Source of the DNA: Chondrus crispus
Lineage: Eukaryota > Rhodophyta > Florideophyceae > Gigartinales > Gigartinaceae
Reading direction: 5' to 3'
DNA length: 64,000 nucleotides
NCBI RefSeq assembly: GCF_000350225.1
Contig: NW_005178992.1
Span: 62,001 to 126,000 of the forward strand
Part shown: piece after piece, positions 1 to 11,355 of the stretch
Position numbering within the stretch: the stretch's first letter is position 1
Layout: each line of letters starts with the position of its first letter
Position numbers and translations under genes: made by a program
The notes under the pieces: generated by a model
What the model saw: the letters and a program-made list of their open reading frames with translations, nothing else
Told to the model about the DNA's origin: nothing
The model's database searches: none

Positions 1-1
1 G

Positions 2-1354
2 GAATTTGGTTGCGACACGTGGCAGTTTCGCACCGAGGGCGAGCAGTCTTACCTCGATAACATGCTGGCCTGGACCTTCGATAACCTTCCTCGTGAAGCT
101 AACCGCCTTTGGTTCAACCAAAGGACCGTCTCGGGCGACGCTATGATGTGGACCAACGCCATAGCCATAATTCTGGCTAATTTCCGACCTATCAAGCGGG
201 GTACCATCCCCTTCTTTCAGCGCACAGTGCGCTTCGAACGCCGTATTCGGTCTGACACGAGTTATTTTGTGGCCTACCAGATGTTGGAGGCGCGCCAAAT
301 CTCGTGGTCCCATTACGCGAATCGTTATCAACGTATTCCGTGGTGGTGGAGCCAATTTGAGGTCTGCCAAGGCTTTTGAGCTGAGCTCGGCCCTGTGTAC
401 ACGTATTACGGAAGGTATTTACGTGATTTTCGACACGGCCTTTGGGTAGTCTTCCTCACAGAGTGATGTACCAAAGTGGCAGTGACCCTCTTGTGGGAGA
501 CCTACGACTGCTGGAGGTTGTCGTACTTGCCTCCCCAGCTCATCAGCCTTATGCGACGCCTCGATTATTCGGTTTCCCTGGGCGGTGTTGATGCAGACAC
601 CGAACTGCACTCTCTCCTCGATAAAATAGAGGAGGTCGATTGGGACTTGATACCGCGTCAAACTTCCTCTCGTTCCTTCGTCCGGCAACGCCCCTCCTTC
701 TCTCCTGGTCGTGCTCATCGTGGTGCCGGGGACTACGCTTGGTTTAACCCCTGGACGGGATCGCAATGTTCTTGCGACCAGGCGCGTCTGAGTCGGCAGT
801 ATGGGAGTCAGACGCCCGTTCAGGTTTAAATGCCCGTCTTCCTTGCGGACCCCCGCGAGCGCGACCTCTATCCCAGAGAGCCTTTGCGTTCTCGCCCTGT
901 GTTACCCGTCTCACCGACTTCACTTCCTGTCGATCCGGCTGACCCCACTCTCCCCGTGAATGCTTCGATAAGGGCGACGAGAGCCCCTGAGTGTGAGGAG
1001 GTCAAATCCCCTTTGAGGTCTCATTCACCTCCAGTGGCCAGGTGTCAACCTGTATCAGAGACGAGAGAGGTCCCCTCGTCAGCTAGCCGGACTGACAGTC
1101 TGTCCGTGCGCGCAACCCCAGAAAGGAAGGGAAATTCTTTGTCCCTTACCCCCTTGGCTCCTCCTGCACTGTATTCCTCTGTGCACGTCCCAGCTCGTCC
1201 CCCTTCTCCTGCGGCTGTTCCAGTTGCCGCTCCCTTGCCACCAATTGCCGACGCAGTCCAATCGACCAGGGGAGGTTTGACCTCCCCGTCCTCTCCGGAT
1301 GTTATCAAAAAGAACGACGGCGCCGCCAGCGTCTATCGCACATTGCAAAATTAA
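2..1354 (+). pseudogene. Broken copy (copy A) of the antisense-ORF protein family found in Ty3 elements E1 and E2
   Basis: The frame is already open at base 2, so the start lies outside the window. It matches, segment by segment, the - strand frame at 30363-32131 in E2: FGCDTW near the start, IPFFQ.TVRFER, WWxQFEVCQGF, then LLWExYDCWRL, a D.ELHSLL segment, RPSFSP and WFNPWT, and a proline/serine-rich tail ending near KKxDGA. Three in-frame stops break it: TGA at 377-379, TGA at 464-466 and TAA at 827-829. The first two align with tryptophan in the E2 copy. Function is unknown and no catalytic motif was recognised. On its strand, a parent retroelement would run right to left, but no pol is seen to the right, so this is a truncated element or an orphan copy. 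Confidence 0.7.
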
Positions 1355-2148
1355 AATGTTTGGTCTCCCTAGGATTATCGAGGGTGCTAAGGATGTTGCC
1401 ATCGGAGAGGAAGAGGTTGATAAGTAATTTCAGTGGCATGCCCATGCGATCTCATTCTAATTGTACATGACGAGCCGAAGCCAGTAAGTCACAAGCGCAT
1501 TCTCGAAAAGGAGTTGCAGGGCTTCGGAACTATGTTGAACAAGAAGCCACCTCCAGTAGTGTTTCGGAGGAAGGATCGCGGAGGCATGTCCTTTTGGTCT
1601 GCCGTTCAAGCAGATCTAAAATTTGGAAACTGTCAAAAGCGTTTGTGCAGAATACAGGATCCACAACGCCGATTTTGTTATGCGCGATGAATGGTATGTT
1701 TCAGTCAATGATTCTCTTCTTCTTCTTTGCGCTTCTCCTGTTTGAAAGAATTCCTCTGCGTGCTATTGTTTACAAAGAACCCGGTGCTGACGACTCTGGT
1801 TGCACTTTGCCTCGTCTCACGATTGTATGAATGACTATTCGCCATCACCAGTCGAACTGACGAGATTATCGTTGTTATCGAGGGGAACTGTAGGTATGTG
1901 CCTTCTGCGTACGTATTGAATATGATTGACAAAATTACTACGGAGGAACTTGAAGTCTACCATCTCATGGATCGCTATACTCTCATGTATGGGAAGCTGC
2001 AGTGGAACATGGGATTTATTAGCTTCGTTGGCTTTTTCGTCTCGCGCTTGTCTGCATGCTTTTTTGCGGGTTATGACCAGAACATAGAAAAGGAGCATAA
2101 CCAAATACGAAGAGTGTGGCGAAAGTGATATGGGGCTGCCAAAGGTGC
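1355..2148. other. No gene recognised
   Basis: Short open frames occur on both strands, but none shows a domain or matches another part of the window. The stretch directly follows copy A and may be residual post-pol sequence of its parent element, but no similarity to E1 or E2 pol was seen. Confidence 0.4.
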
Positions 2149-2652
2149 TTATTTTGCCACACCGGGACTACGTCGACGCTTCCCTCCAACGCGCAAGCGG
2201 TTGAACTTGTACATGTTCTCGTCGCATGGGTACGCGATTGTGCATTCTTGCGAGAAGTGAGTCATCCCTACACTCACATACACATTCACATTCTCTACTC
2301 TACGTAGAAGTTTGACCATCGCTAGCTCGAGGACATCACTGTCGATGTCCTTGTCCAACCCTGCCTCGCCAAATATCTTCGTAACTGTTTCCGTTACGTT
2401 CATGACAAGAGCGTCCATGATTTCTGGCATAATTCTGCCAAGTTGTCGCAGTCCAACTTTCACCGTAGCGACCTGGCCCAGACGCTTTTGTCCCAACGTA
2501 CGGCCAGCGACACGGCTCCCATAAACTACGGCGTCATGACCGTCTCGCATTGAATGCCTCAAACAACATTCGGCTTCTCTCCCTGAAAAACAGTCTACGT
2601 GGCCTCCTCCGCTGATACAGCTTCGCTTTCCCGTCGTCAGCTTGCCTAACAA
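2149..2652 (-). CDS. Unrecognised open frame, low-confidence coding
   Basis: A 167-codon frame; the first ATG giving a plausible start is near 2550. The stretch about 2320-2500 has mixed, protein-like composition rich in Val, Leu and Glu. An upstream frame (2534-2767) could be joined to it by an intron or frameshift. No family is recognised. It could be decayed transposon sequence. Confidence 0.2.
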   Translation of the reverse strand: MLGKLTTGKRSCISGGGHVDCFSGREAECCLRHSMRDGHDAVVYGSRVAGRTLGQKRLGQVATVKVGLRQLGRIMPEIMDALVMNVTETVTKIFGEAGLDKDIDSDVLELAMVKLLRRVENVNVYVSVGMTHFSQECTIAYPCDENMYKFNRLRVGGKRRRSPGVAK

Positions 2653-2925
2653 GGCAGTACACCATGTTGATCAACGAATCCAAAGCAGAGCGCGTGTCTC
2701 GTTTCCGCACAGCCCGGTAAGCACAGCTGTGAATGTACTCCGCCGTTGCAGTCATGTGGATAGCCATCTCTTGAACACGTGCAAACGCACACGGCTCATA
2801 CTATGAGTTTGCTAGTCTTGGGTTCTCCCTTTCAGAGTCGAACTCAGCTATTGCGTTCGTGCTTGGGAAGAGTGACCCAATTTTCCTTGTTCCAATTTTC
2901 TTCTCTTTCCCAAAGAGCTGTGAGT

Positions 2926-3680
2926 TCAGAATACACGAGGACGGAGGATAGGATAGCGGCTCATCCCGTCAAAGATGTTGTCGGCTACGGCGGCATTGTT
3001 TGGTAGCGTGCTAGCAAATCTGGTCACGTTTTCCCAGAATCGCTTGCTTCCTCCCGACACTCTCTTGCCCTCTACCCAGGCAACTCTCACCTTACAATGG
3101 TCCACAGCCGTTGTTACAGCCTCTTGATTTGCGATTCTCCTGCTCGCGGGTATTGCTATTTCACGATCTTGTGACAAATTCAACACCTCACGCGTCCAAT
3201 TCAACACAGCTGGAAGCGTCCCGGCAGTATCATGTTCTCATCGGGAAGGATACACTCCCCTGAAGAAGAATGTATCCCATTGCCCTCAATCCCACCGCCA
3301 CATTCTTCACCGAAACCCTCCCCATCAGAGTTGTGGCCCTCTTCTCCTTCTAAATCCACGTCATCTCCTTCTATCATTTCCTCATTACCACCAGCATCAA
3401 CTTTCGTCTCGTCACTGACCGCCTCCCGTCCACATTCCTCACTGCGTCCTGGTTCTGAATCGCCTTCTTCGTCACCATCAGCAACACTCGACCCCTCCTC
3501 CTCGTTCTCATTACCATCAACAGCAGCCTCCATTTCATTATTGACAGCCTCCCGACCAGATTCATCACCCTCAGCGATGTCACAGATGCGCAAGGCAACA
3601 TCACTGATTCTTGCAGCAACCTCGCTGATTCCGGTCACACACACGTCGATGTTTCCCTCGTCACATATGTATGAATGCAT
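2926..3680 (-). CDS. Unrecognised acidic protein frames, possibly a broken gene
   Basis: Two overlapping - strand frames. The upstream one (3680 to 3201) is very acidic, rich in Glu, Asp and Gly in its middle; read on the other strand the same bases give a Ser/Pro-rich frame, so simple sequence bias may explain it. The downstream one (3207 to 2926) has more normal composition. They are in different phases and overlap by 7 bases, so a frameshift or intron would be needed to join them. No domain was recognised. Confidence 0.2.
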
Positions 3681-3806
3681 GTCGGTCTTTTCGAATGGGT
3701 GAGGGAAACATATGTCCGTTGGTCACTTCCGGAACAACACTTCCCTCACATGCACGTCCAGATCGTGTGCTAATAACTCCTCTATGACTGTGGCTCTCAT
3801 TTGTGG

Positions 3807-4407
3807 TGTGGTACAATTGCCAAGTGGCGCTACTGTACTAGGTGGGCGCCAGAGGCCTCTTCAAGTACAGTAGTAAGATGTTAACCGATACGGTGCATAC
3901 ATGGCCAGCACGTGTGGATGTGGCCACGTGGGAGTCCACGTGTAGTTAGTGGCACCAGCTAGTGCAGGTGTACACGTGGTGCGCGACCGATCGGTGGGTT
4001 AGTACAGGAGTCATTTTTAGTTACCGTAAGCTACAGTAAGCTGGCTACAGTATGTACAGCTACTGTAGTCCGTCTGGTGCCACCGCCCTACAAGGGGGTA
4101 TAATATAGGGGGGCACCGGGCTGGAGGTAAACCGAGGCAAGCACGCCTCCCCTTACTTCCTACCCTAGTCCTTTTACCGTACGGATAAGTAAGTCCCTCA
4201 GGTTTCCAGCTCGCTACCGGTCGTACTGCTCTACACCCCAGTACGACTGCGCGTGTCCAGTGCGGTGTACCTCCCTTGTCCAGTGCTTCCTACCGTTCCG
4301 GATTATTCTACCTGACACTCCAGTGTAGCGGTCCCCAGGCTCCCTCATTTTTAGGTACAGCCTGTTCTTTTCCGTTTACGGTTTAGCGTCCCTACGGTTG
4401 TACCACA
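3807..4407 (+). repeat. E1 5' LTR
   Basis: 601 bp, equal in length to the copy at 15814-16414, with TG...CA termini. It holds four CACGTG motifs (3909, 3925, 3937, 3973), CTACAGTA-type repeats around 4030-4070 and a TATA box, so U3 is promoter-like. Confidence 0.95.
4099..4107 (+). promoter_or_regulatory. Probable TATA box of the E1 LTR promoter
   Basis: TATAATATA flanked by G runs, about 120-190 bp after the CACGTG cluster and 440 bp before gag. The 3' LTR has TATAAGATA at the equivalent place. CACGTG (G-box/E-box core) upstream of TATA is a typical bHLH/bZIP promoter layout; binding is inferred. Confidence 0.55.
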
Positions 4408-4411
4408 TTTT

Positions 4412-4429
4412 TGGTACTCTTGTGGAGGG
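4412..4429 (+). other. Probable E1 primer-binding site
   Basis: TGGTACTCTTGTGGAGGG begins four bases after the 5' LTR. A leading TGG complements a tRNA CCA 3' end. Which tRNA it pairs with was not determined. Confidence 0.5.
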
Positions 4430-4542
4430 CCACCTGGGGTTTCTAGACCCTCACCGTCGAGCTCAGGAAAGAAGACATCCGATTCGGTACGTGGACAAGT
4501 TGAAAAACACGTATCAACCCTCTGTTCAAGCAAGAAGTCAAG

Positions 4543-7005
4543 ATGAATCCGACCGGAACCCCTGGGGAAGACTGCGGTTCGGGACGGGGCAGTACTCGCT
4601 CCGGCTCAGCCCGGGAGAGTACGTGCAGCGGACCACCCGGGTCCGTGCGCCCCCGTGTCGAAAACCCGGAGTCACTGCTACGTGTGACAGCCGGTACAGG
4701 GCAGAACCCAAGCAATACGGAGGTGACGGCCCCTGGGGCCGTCTCGGCCCTCGCTGGTCGAGCGGGTACCGAACACCGCTCCCAGTGGGCATTAAATACC
4801 CTCTGGCCGCGCATGCAGACGTGGCTGGAGAAAGCTCTCGTTAAAGAGGTTCCTCGCCACGTCGAGGGTGCGATTAACCGAACGGTTCCGCCGCTTGTTG
4901 ACAAAAAAGTCCGGGCCGTCGTCACGCCCGTCATCGACGACGTCGTGGGTGCTCTCGTAGAGCGTGAGTTCCGAGAGGCACTCGACCCTGGAGATCATCT
5001 TACACCGTTGGGGCTGAGCCTCCAGACAGCTATCAACATAGCTGTCGAGGCTCGCCCCGCCAACTTCAATCCGAACAGTACTGTAGCTGAGGCACCTCAA
5101 CCTCCTACAACCGCTATGGCACCTCTCAAATTAATAAGAACCGGAACGGGAGATACAAGACCGACACAGGTATATATGGCCCCTCACCTGGAGGCGGGCC
5201 CTCACCCGGAGGACCCACCTATATACCTGCCCGAACTTCAGGGTGTTACACGGGGTCCGACAGATAAGGACCCGGCGACCTATGACCGATACGGAAGACA
5301 CCCTCGCCATGAGACAGAAAATCTGACGAGGTATGGCGAGACAGAAAATCGCTCGTCTTTCCGTTACGGTCCCAAGTCCCGACGCACAAGGCGCGGGCCA
5401 TTACCGAAGGAAGAGGAGGAGTACTCCGAAGAAGAACCGTACGGTGACACAGAAGCCGTCCGGCAAGATTACCATCGCTATAGGTCTCGGGCTGGAGCCC
5501 GTCGTCGAGGAGGTGAATTTCCCTCCGACGGAAGCTCGCCTGATTCGACCAGCGACGAAGATCGGCGCCACCCGGGCAGCCGACGAGACTGTAGCCACCG
5601 ACGCAAGTGGTCCGGCTCAGAGGGCTACAGTACAGACCCCGAGCCGCACGACCAGGGGCGCCGACCGGGTAGAAGTCGTCGGACTACCGAACGGTCAGCC
5701 CCCACTAAGAGGGTCGATGTGATTAAACCGCTTAATGATTTATTCACCAAAGCGGTTAATTACAAGACCTACCGGTTGGAACGTCGCAGCGCCGGGTATA
5801 GTTCCGAGTTCGCGCGGCATATCAGCCGTATCCGCAAGAAGCTGGACATGCAGATGAAATCTCACACGTTCAGTGGACAAAATCCGATAGCGGTATTGGG
5901 CTTCCTTGCCCGGTTTAAGATGGCTTGCGACCATAATGGGGTAAGCCAGGGAGCTGCCGTATGGTGCTTCCAATTCTACTTAACCGGACAGGCGCATGCT
6001 CTACTGCAGTCCCGCCTTATGGGTAATACCATGGCGGTGGACGCCGAGCAACGCGACATGCTCGAGAGTTACGAGGAGGTAGTCAATTTCGTTTTACGGA
6101 CCTACGCTACCGATGAAACTATCGCCGAGGCCTACACCGAAGTGGTTTCCTTCTGTCAGAGTTCTAACGTGACGGAAGAAGCCAACAGCAATCAGCTGTG
6201 GGACAAGGCCCTCCGATGCGGTACTGTCTTCTCAGACTGTCGGTTCAAGTCGCTGTACGTCGAGGGATTGCTCCCAGCGACGTGCGCGCAAGTGCGGAAT
6301 TATCTAGCGACACACGCCACGGTAGACTACCAGGCGGTCGGTAGGTACGCACAAGCCATCGGGGAGACACACCGTTCGGCAAGGCGGCACTCATTGCCAT
6401 CGAACGTCGCGTCCCGTGACGCTACAGGCAAGATTGCCTTTAACCGCTCGGCAAGAAAGAATCCGGTGTTATCCGTCGAGTCCTCGTCGGAGGCCGCCTA
6501 TACAGGCGCCTCACCCAACGCAGAAGGAATATTGGCGATGACGAGCCCCACAGTACACGAAAGTACCGTGAGATCGCCGCCAACAAGTTTCCAACCTTCT
6601 CCGGTACCGTCAGTGGGAGGGGCTGTAGCCCCGACGTTCACGGTAGCCGGTTATGGCCGCTGCTACGGAAGCGGGGACCAACGCGCAAGGTGGGGACCGC
6701 CTCCGTGCCGGTTCTGTCTGGACCCTACTCACCGACAGGAAAGCTGCCCTAATGTCGCGGACGCCTCGCTGCGAGCCCAGCTCCTAGCAGCGAGGGAAAC
6801 GAACTATCAAAAGTTACGCATCCGACAGGGGCTCCGCCCTGGGTCTCCATTCAGTCGTCCACAGGGACCGGTGTGGCGAGGAACTCCCTCATCTCAAACC
6901 ACGCAGGTCCACCTGGTGGACGAGGGGGTCGACAAGGCGGAGAAGCTGGTCGCTGAGGAGGAGGAGGATCTCCAACTCACGGGGGAAGACAGGAAGGACG
7001 CGTAG
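4543..7005 (+). CDS. gag: E1 Gag (capsid/nucleocapsid)
   Basis: An intact frame of 820 residues starting at the ATG 136 bases after the LTR. The N-terminal half is charged and low-complexity (Arg, Gly, Ser, Glu). A capsid-like region follows from about residue 395 to 630, containing a K.YRLERR segment that parallels NKLLSYRTYRLRNR in E2 Gag. A CX2CX4HX4C zinc knuckle (CRFC....H....C) sits near residue 722. Gag packages element RNA into particles. Pol lies in the -1 frame and stays open back into the end of gag, so it is expected to be made by frameshifting; I saw no canonical slippery heptamer at the overlap. This is the only intact Gag in the window. Confidence 0.85.
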   Translation: MNPTGTPGEDCGSGRGSTRSGSARESTCSGPPGSVRPRVENPESLLRVTAGTGQNPSNTEVTAPGAVSALAGRAGTEHRSQWALNTLWPRMQTWLEKALVKEVPRHVEGAINRTVPPLVDKKVRAVVTPVIDDVVGALVEREFREALDPGDHLTPLGLSLQTAINIAVEARPANFNPNSTVAEAPQPPTTAMAPLKLIRTGTGDTRPTQVYMAPHLEAGPHPEDPPIYLPELQGVTRGPTDKDPATYDRYGRHPRHETENLTRYGETENRSSFRYGPKSRRTRRGPLPKEEEEYSEEEPYGDTEAVRQDYHRYRSRAGARRRGGEFPSDGSSPDSTSDEDRRHPGSRRDCSHRRKWSGSEGYSTDPEPHDQGRRPGRSRRTTERSAPTKRVDVIKPLNDLFTKAVNYKTYRLERRSAGYSSEFARHISRIRKKLDMQMKSHTFSGQNPIAVLGFLARFKMACDHNGVSQGAAVWCFQFYLTGQAHALLQSRLMGNTMAVDAEQRDMLESYEEVVNFVLRTYATDETIAEAYTEVVSFCQSSNVTEEANSNQLWDKALRCGTVFSDCRFKSLYVEGLLPATCAQVRNYLATHATVDYQAVGRYAQAIGETHRSARRHSLPSNVASRDATGKIAFNRSARKNPVLSVESSSEAAYTGASPNAEGILAMTSPTVHESTVRSPPTSFQPSPVPSVGGAVAPTFTVAGYGRCYGSGDQRARWGPPPCRFCLDPTHRQESCPNVADASLRAQLLAARETNYQKLRIRQGLRPGSPFSRPQGPVWRGTPSSQTTQVHLVDEGVDKAEKLVAEEEEDLQLTGEDRKDA

Positions 7006-10000
7006 AGGCGACGTCGTCAAAACTCCCTGTCTGCCTCACTCCGGAGGATCCTTCCCCCTCAACTCAGGCAGCAGAACCGAACCGAACGGAAGACGCGCTG
7101 ACCGAAGCGGAACCTATTTGCTTCTTCAAGAGGCAGAACTATAAGGTTTCCGCCACGGTAGGGCTGCGACAAGCGAACATGCGGGCACTGTCCCCAGTCC
7201 TAGACTCGGGGGCAGCGCCCAACCTCATCCATATACGCTGTGTAGCCGAGCCATGACGCGCGGCCATCCGTCTGGTAAAGAGCGCACCGCTGGTGGACGC
7301 CTCCAGTCGCTCAATGAGCGCCCTTGGACAGCTTACACTGTACGTCCGCATCGGAGATTTCACAGCCAGGGTCAAGTTTCTCGTGGTCACCCGCCTGGCT
7401 GTGGATTGTATATTAGAGACCACCTTTATAGACCAACATATCAAGGCAATTCTACCACCGCGACGAAGGGTTCTCTTCCATCATGCCCCCTCAGTCGCAC
7501 TTACAGGCACGACGCCATCCAAATTTACTCATAAGGAGCACCGAACGGAAACAGAAAAATCGCCAAGAACCAAGCCGTATCCGAGCAACACGCCGTCTCG
7601 GAAAATACGCATGGTGCGGGGAATTACAATTCCCCCCATGACGCAAGGAACCGTACGGGTGGCGACGCCGGTCGCCGGGCTCTGCTTCTTACAGAACCAT
7701 CCCCGCACGGCAGAGAAAAACCTGTCGCTTATGGCGCAGCGCGTCATGGATATAAAGCCAGACATTCCGTTTTCGGTAATAATGAGCAATTTTAGCCATA
7801 ATGCGGTCCATCTCCCCAAACACACCGTTATCGGACTCGCGCTACCATCGCCGACCCACATCCTAACCCTTCAGCCAGCCACAGAAGTGGCTGAAGCTAA
7901 GGAGGGGGGAGGAAACAAAAATAATCTTCGCCCTACAGTACCCCCGTTGGGTACCGTGCAGGATGAGGGACAAGACAAGTCCGATACGAAGAAGAACAGG
8001 AGAGAACCGACACGGATGAAGCCCTCCGATTGTGGACCGAGGATGTCCACATCGGTGAGGAAGACGGAGAGCTACGAGAAAAAATAGTAGCTATGCTCTC
8101 CGAATTCAAGGAGATGTGGAATGGCCGCCTCGGGAAGATTGGTGCCACCAAGCACCGCATCGACCTCAAGGCGGGGGCCAATCCCATCTACCAAGCTCCG
8201 TACCGGGCTGGTCCCACCGCACGGGAAAAGGAAAAAACCGAGGTGAACCGCATGCTGCGGGCCGGCGTCATCGAGCCGGCCACGGCAAAATGGGCCAGTT
8301 CTGTGGTCTTCGTACCCAAAAAGACGGTACCATGCGGTTTTGTGTGGACTACCGCAAGCTAAACGCACTTACCATCCGGGATTTCTATCCCCTACCGCGA
8401 ATGGATGAGTGTATCGACTCACTCGGCGACGCTACAGTGTTCACTACGCTTGATTGCAATAGTGGATACTGGCAAGTTGAAGTCGCCGAGGAGGACCGCT
8501 ATAAGACGACGTTCGCGTCGCACTGCGGTCTATACCGGTTTGTACGGATGCCGTTCGGTTTAAAGAATGCCCCAGCCACTTTCCAAAGGGCTGTAGACAT
8601 CATCCTCTCCCGAGTTAAATGGAAAACCCCATTGGTGTACTTGGATGACGTCATCGTGTACTCTAAATCCGTTACGGAACACCTCGACCACGTTAGGGAG
8701 GTGATACAACTGCTGTACACCGCCGGGGTATCGCTGAAGATATCGAAATGTACATTCTTCGACACTTCAGTGACGTACCTGGGGCACATAATCCGACCGG
8801 GACGGTTAGAGGTTGAGAGGCGCAACGTCATTGCTATCGAGCGGGCGCTACCTCCCTCTAACCAAACGGAATTACGCTCCTTCCTGGGGATGTGCAATGT
8901 CTACAGGCGGTTCATCCCGAACTTCGCCAAAATTGCCGCTCCCCTCAATAGGAAGACGAGCAAGAATCACCCCTTCGAACTGGGAGTCCTATCCGATTCG
9001 GAATATGAGGCCTTTGCCGAGCTAAAGAAGAGGCTGGTATCACCGCCCATCCTGGCTCTACCCCGTCACGGTTACAAGTACACACTCGACACGGACGCAT
9101 GTGCGTACCAAGTGGGGTGTGCCCTGCTGCAAGACCAACCGAACGGAGGTAAATTACCGATTGGCTACTGGAGCCGTAGTCTGACGGATGCTGAGAAGAA
9201 TTACACGACGACCGAGAAGGAGTGCCTTGCAGTCGTCTGAAGCATTCTGGCATTACGCCCTTACCTGTACGGTGCCACCTTCAATCTCCGAACGGACCAT
9301 GAGGCCCTCCGGTGGGTCCTCAATTTGGCGGACAGCTCCGGACGGCTCGCCCGCTGGCGGTTACGCCTGGCGGAGTACAACTACGACGTACAATACCGGC
9401 CGGGTGTCAAACACCAATTGGCGGATGGGGTATCTCGCCTCCGGACGGGCGAAGGGGAAACTGCCGCGGTAGACGACGAAGTCCCGTGCTTCGTCATTCA
9501 AGTGTCAAAAGAGGAGCCTAACGTGGGGCCCGTCGATATTGACTGGGCCCCAGCTACCGAACGGAGTCCCGGCAATGCGCGAGAGAGACCCCAGGCCCTT
9601 GGCGTAACTCCCGAACAAACGGACGTATCGTCCCTGTCGGTTGAGGAATTTATCCAAGCACAGGCGGCGGACGAGTTCTGCATCCATCCCGCCCGAACCG
9701 TTGGAGAGCCACACTCAAAGTATGACGTGGACCGTTACGGTTTCTTGGTGCAGAGGTCCCCTCTTGATGGGACACTGCAACGCGTCGTCCCGAAACGGTT
9801 AAGGGCCAAGGTGCTGTATTTGGCACACCACCCGAGGTTGGCCGGACACCCCGGTGGGACCAGGATGTACTATACCCTGAGAAGGGAGTACTACTGGCCC
9901 CACATGGCCAACGACGTGTACGCCACCGTACGGAACTGTCAATCGTGCTCTGCGACACGGGGCACGATTGTACGTCATCAAAAGGACATGAAACTATTCC

Positions 10001-11355
10001 CGGCGGCCGGACCCTCGAAATTTGTTGCAATGGACCTCCTGGGTCCGTTGCCGAAGACCGTACATGGGAATTAGTTCGTCCCTGTGATTACCGACCGGTT
10101 CTCTTAGCTCACGCGCAGCATTGCGCTTCGTACGACAACCGCAGCCATGGTGGCTAACGCATTCCTGGACAACTGGGTGTACGTCTACGGAGCACCACAG
10201 TACGTCCTTACCGATAACGGTCCGCAATTTGCGGCGAAGTTCTTCGACGCCGTGTGCGCATTGCTAGGCATACGTCAATATTTGACGACAGCCTACCACC
10301 CGCAAACTAACGGTCAGGCCGAACGGTTTAATAAGACCACCGTACAGAGGCTCCGACATTATGTCGAGGAGCACCAGCGAGACTGGGACGACTTCCTCCA
10401 GCCTCTGACGTATGCTTATAACATACAAGTCCACCGGTCAACGGAGACTACTCCGTTTGATCTGGTGTTGACAAGACAACCGTCCGGATTAACCGTCGCG
10501 GGTACAGCGCCCCAGGCTGCGGGAGTCGCCCATGACGACCCACGTACTCCCGTACAGTACAAGCGGGCGACTCTTCGCAAGCTCCGGGATGTCCTCGACC
10601 GTGCGCGGGTAAAGATGACCGCGGCCCAAAAGCGGTATAAGGAGAACTTCGATAACAAAGTCCGATTCCGACCGGTAATACAGGAGGACAACCAAGTCTA
10701 CGTGGATCGCCCTCCCCGAGCCCTCCGAGCGGCTGAACGACGTGGCCGTGACGGACAGGGGCTTGGGACGGACGACATGTCCGTCAAGCTTTTACCGAAG
10801 ACGGAAGGACCCTTTCGGGTCCGCCAAGCCACGGACACGACCGTTACTGTGGAGCAAGACGGGCTTCCCGTACGAGTCAGTATTGACCGCGTCACGCGGA
10901 TGCCGAGGGGCCCGGGTGACCGGACCATGCCTACAGGAGGCATAAGTGCCCCTTCCGAACGGATTAACCCTCCCCATGGGGACGGTGCTAGTACCCCCGA
11001 GGAGTTCGTCGTCGAGCGTCTCGTAGCGCATCGCGACACCCCTACCGGCTTGGAATACAAAGTGCGGTGGTATGGCTACACCCCCGCGGATGATACATTC
11101 GAACCCGCGGAGGGCCTACCACAAGCGTTTATCGGTATTGGCGAGCCCACCCAGCTTAGTTCCGCTCGGTGGCGCAAGCTAGGAAGGGGGGTCTCCCGGA
11201 TACTGTACCGGTTGAGACCACCCGCATGTAGAGCATGCGGGGGGCGGAAGCCGCCTACGGGACCGTCACTACCGCCCGGAACTACACGCTCTACGATGGG
11301 CTTGGCACCCTCTAAACTACGGCTGGCAGTCGACTCCGTAACCCCCCCGAACTAA
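7006..11355 (+). pseudogene. pol: E1 Pol polyprotein, decayed: protease, RT, RNase H, integrase, chromodomain
   Basis: Domains in order: aspartic protease (DSGA at about 7203); reverse transcriptase (about 8130-8800, active-site YLDD at 8638); RNase H (DTDA at about 9090); integrase zinc domain (H..H..C..C, 9828-9960); DDE core (TDNGPQF at about 10210, YHPQTNGQAERFN at about 10300); and a C-terminal chromodomain (about 11005-11130, FVVERL...KVRWYGYT). Breaks: TGA at 7254; a frame change between 8010 and 8085; a one-base loss near 8325 just before the FCVDYRKLN block; TGA at 9238 where E2 has Trp; TAG at 10072; TAG at 10105. The second half of integrase onward (10147-11355) is open. The chromodomain is expected to steer integration to particular histone marks. 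Confidence 0.9.
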
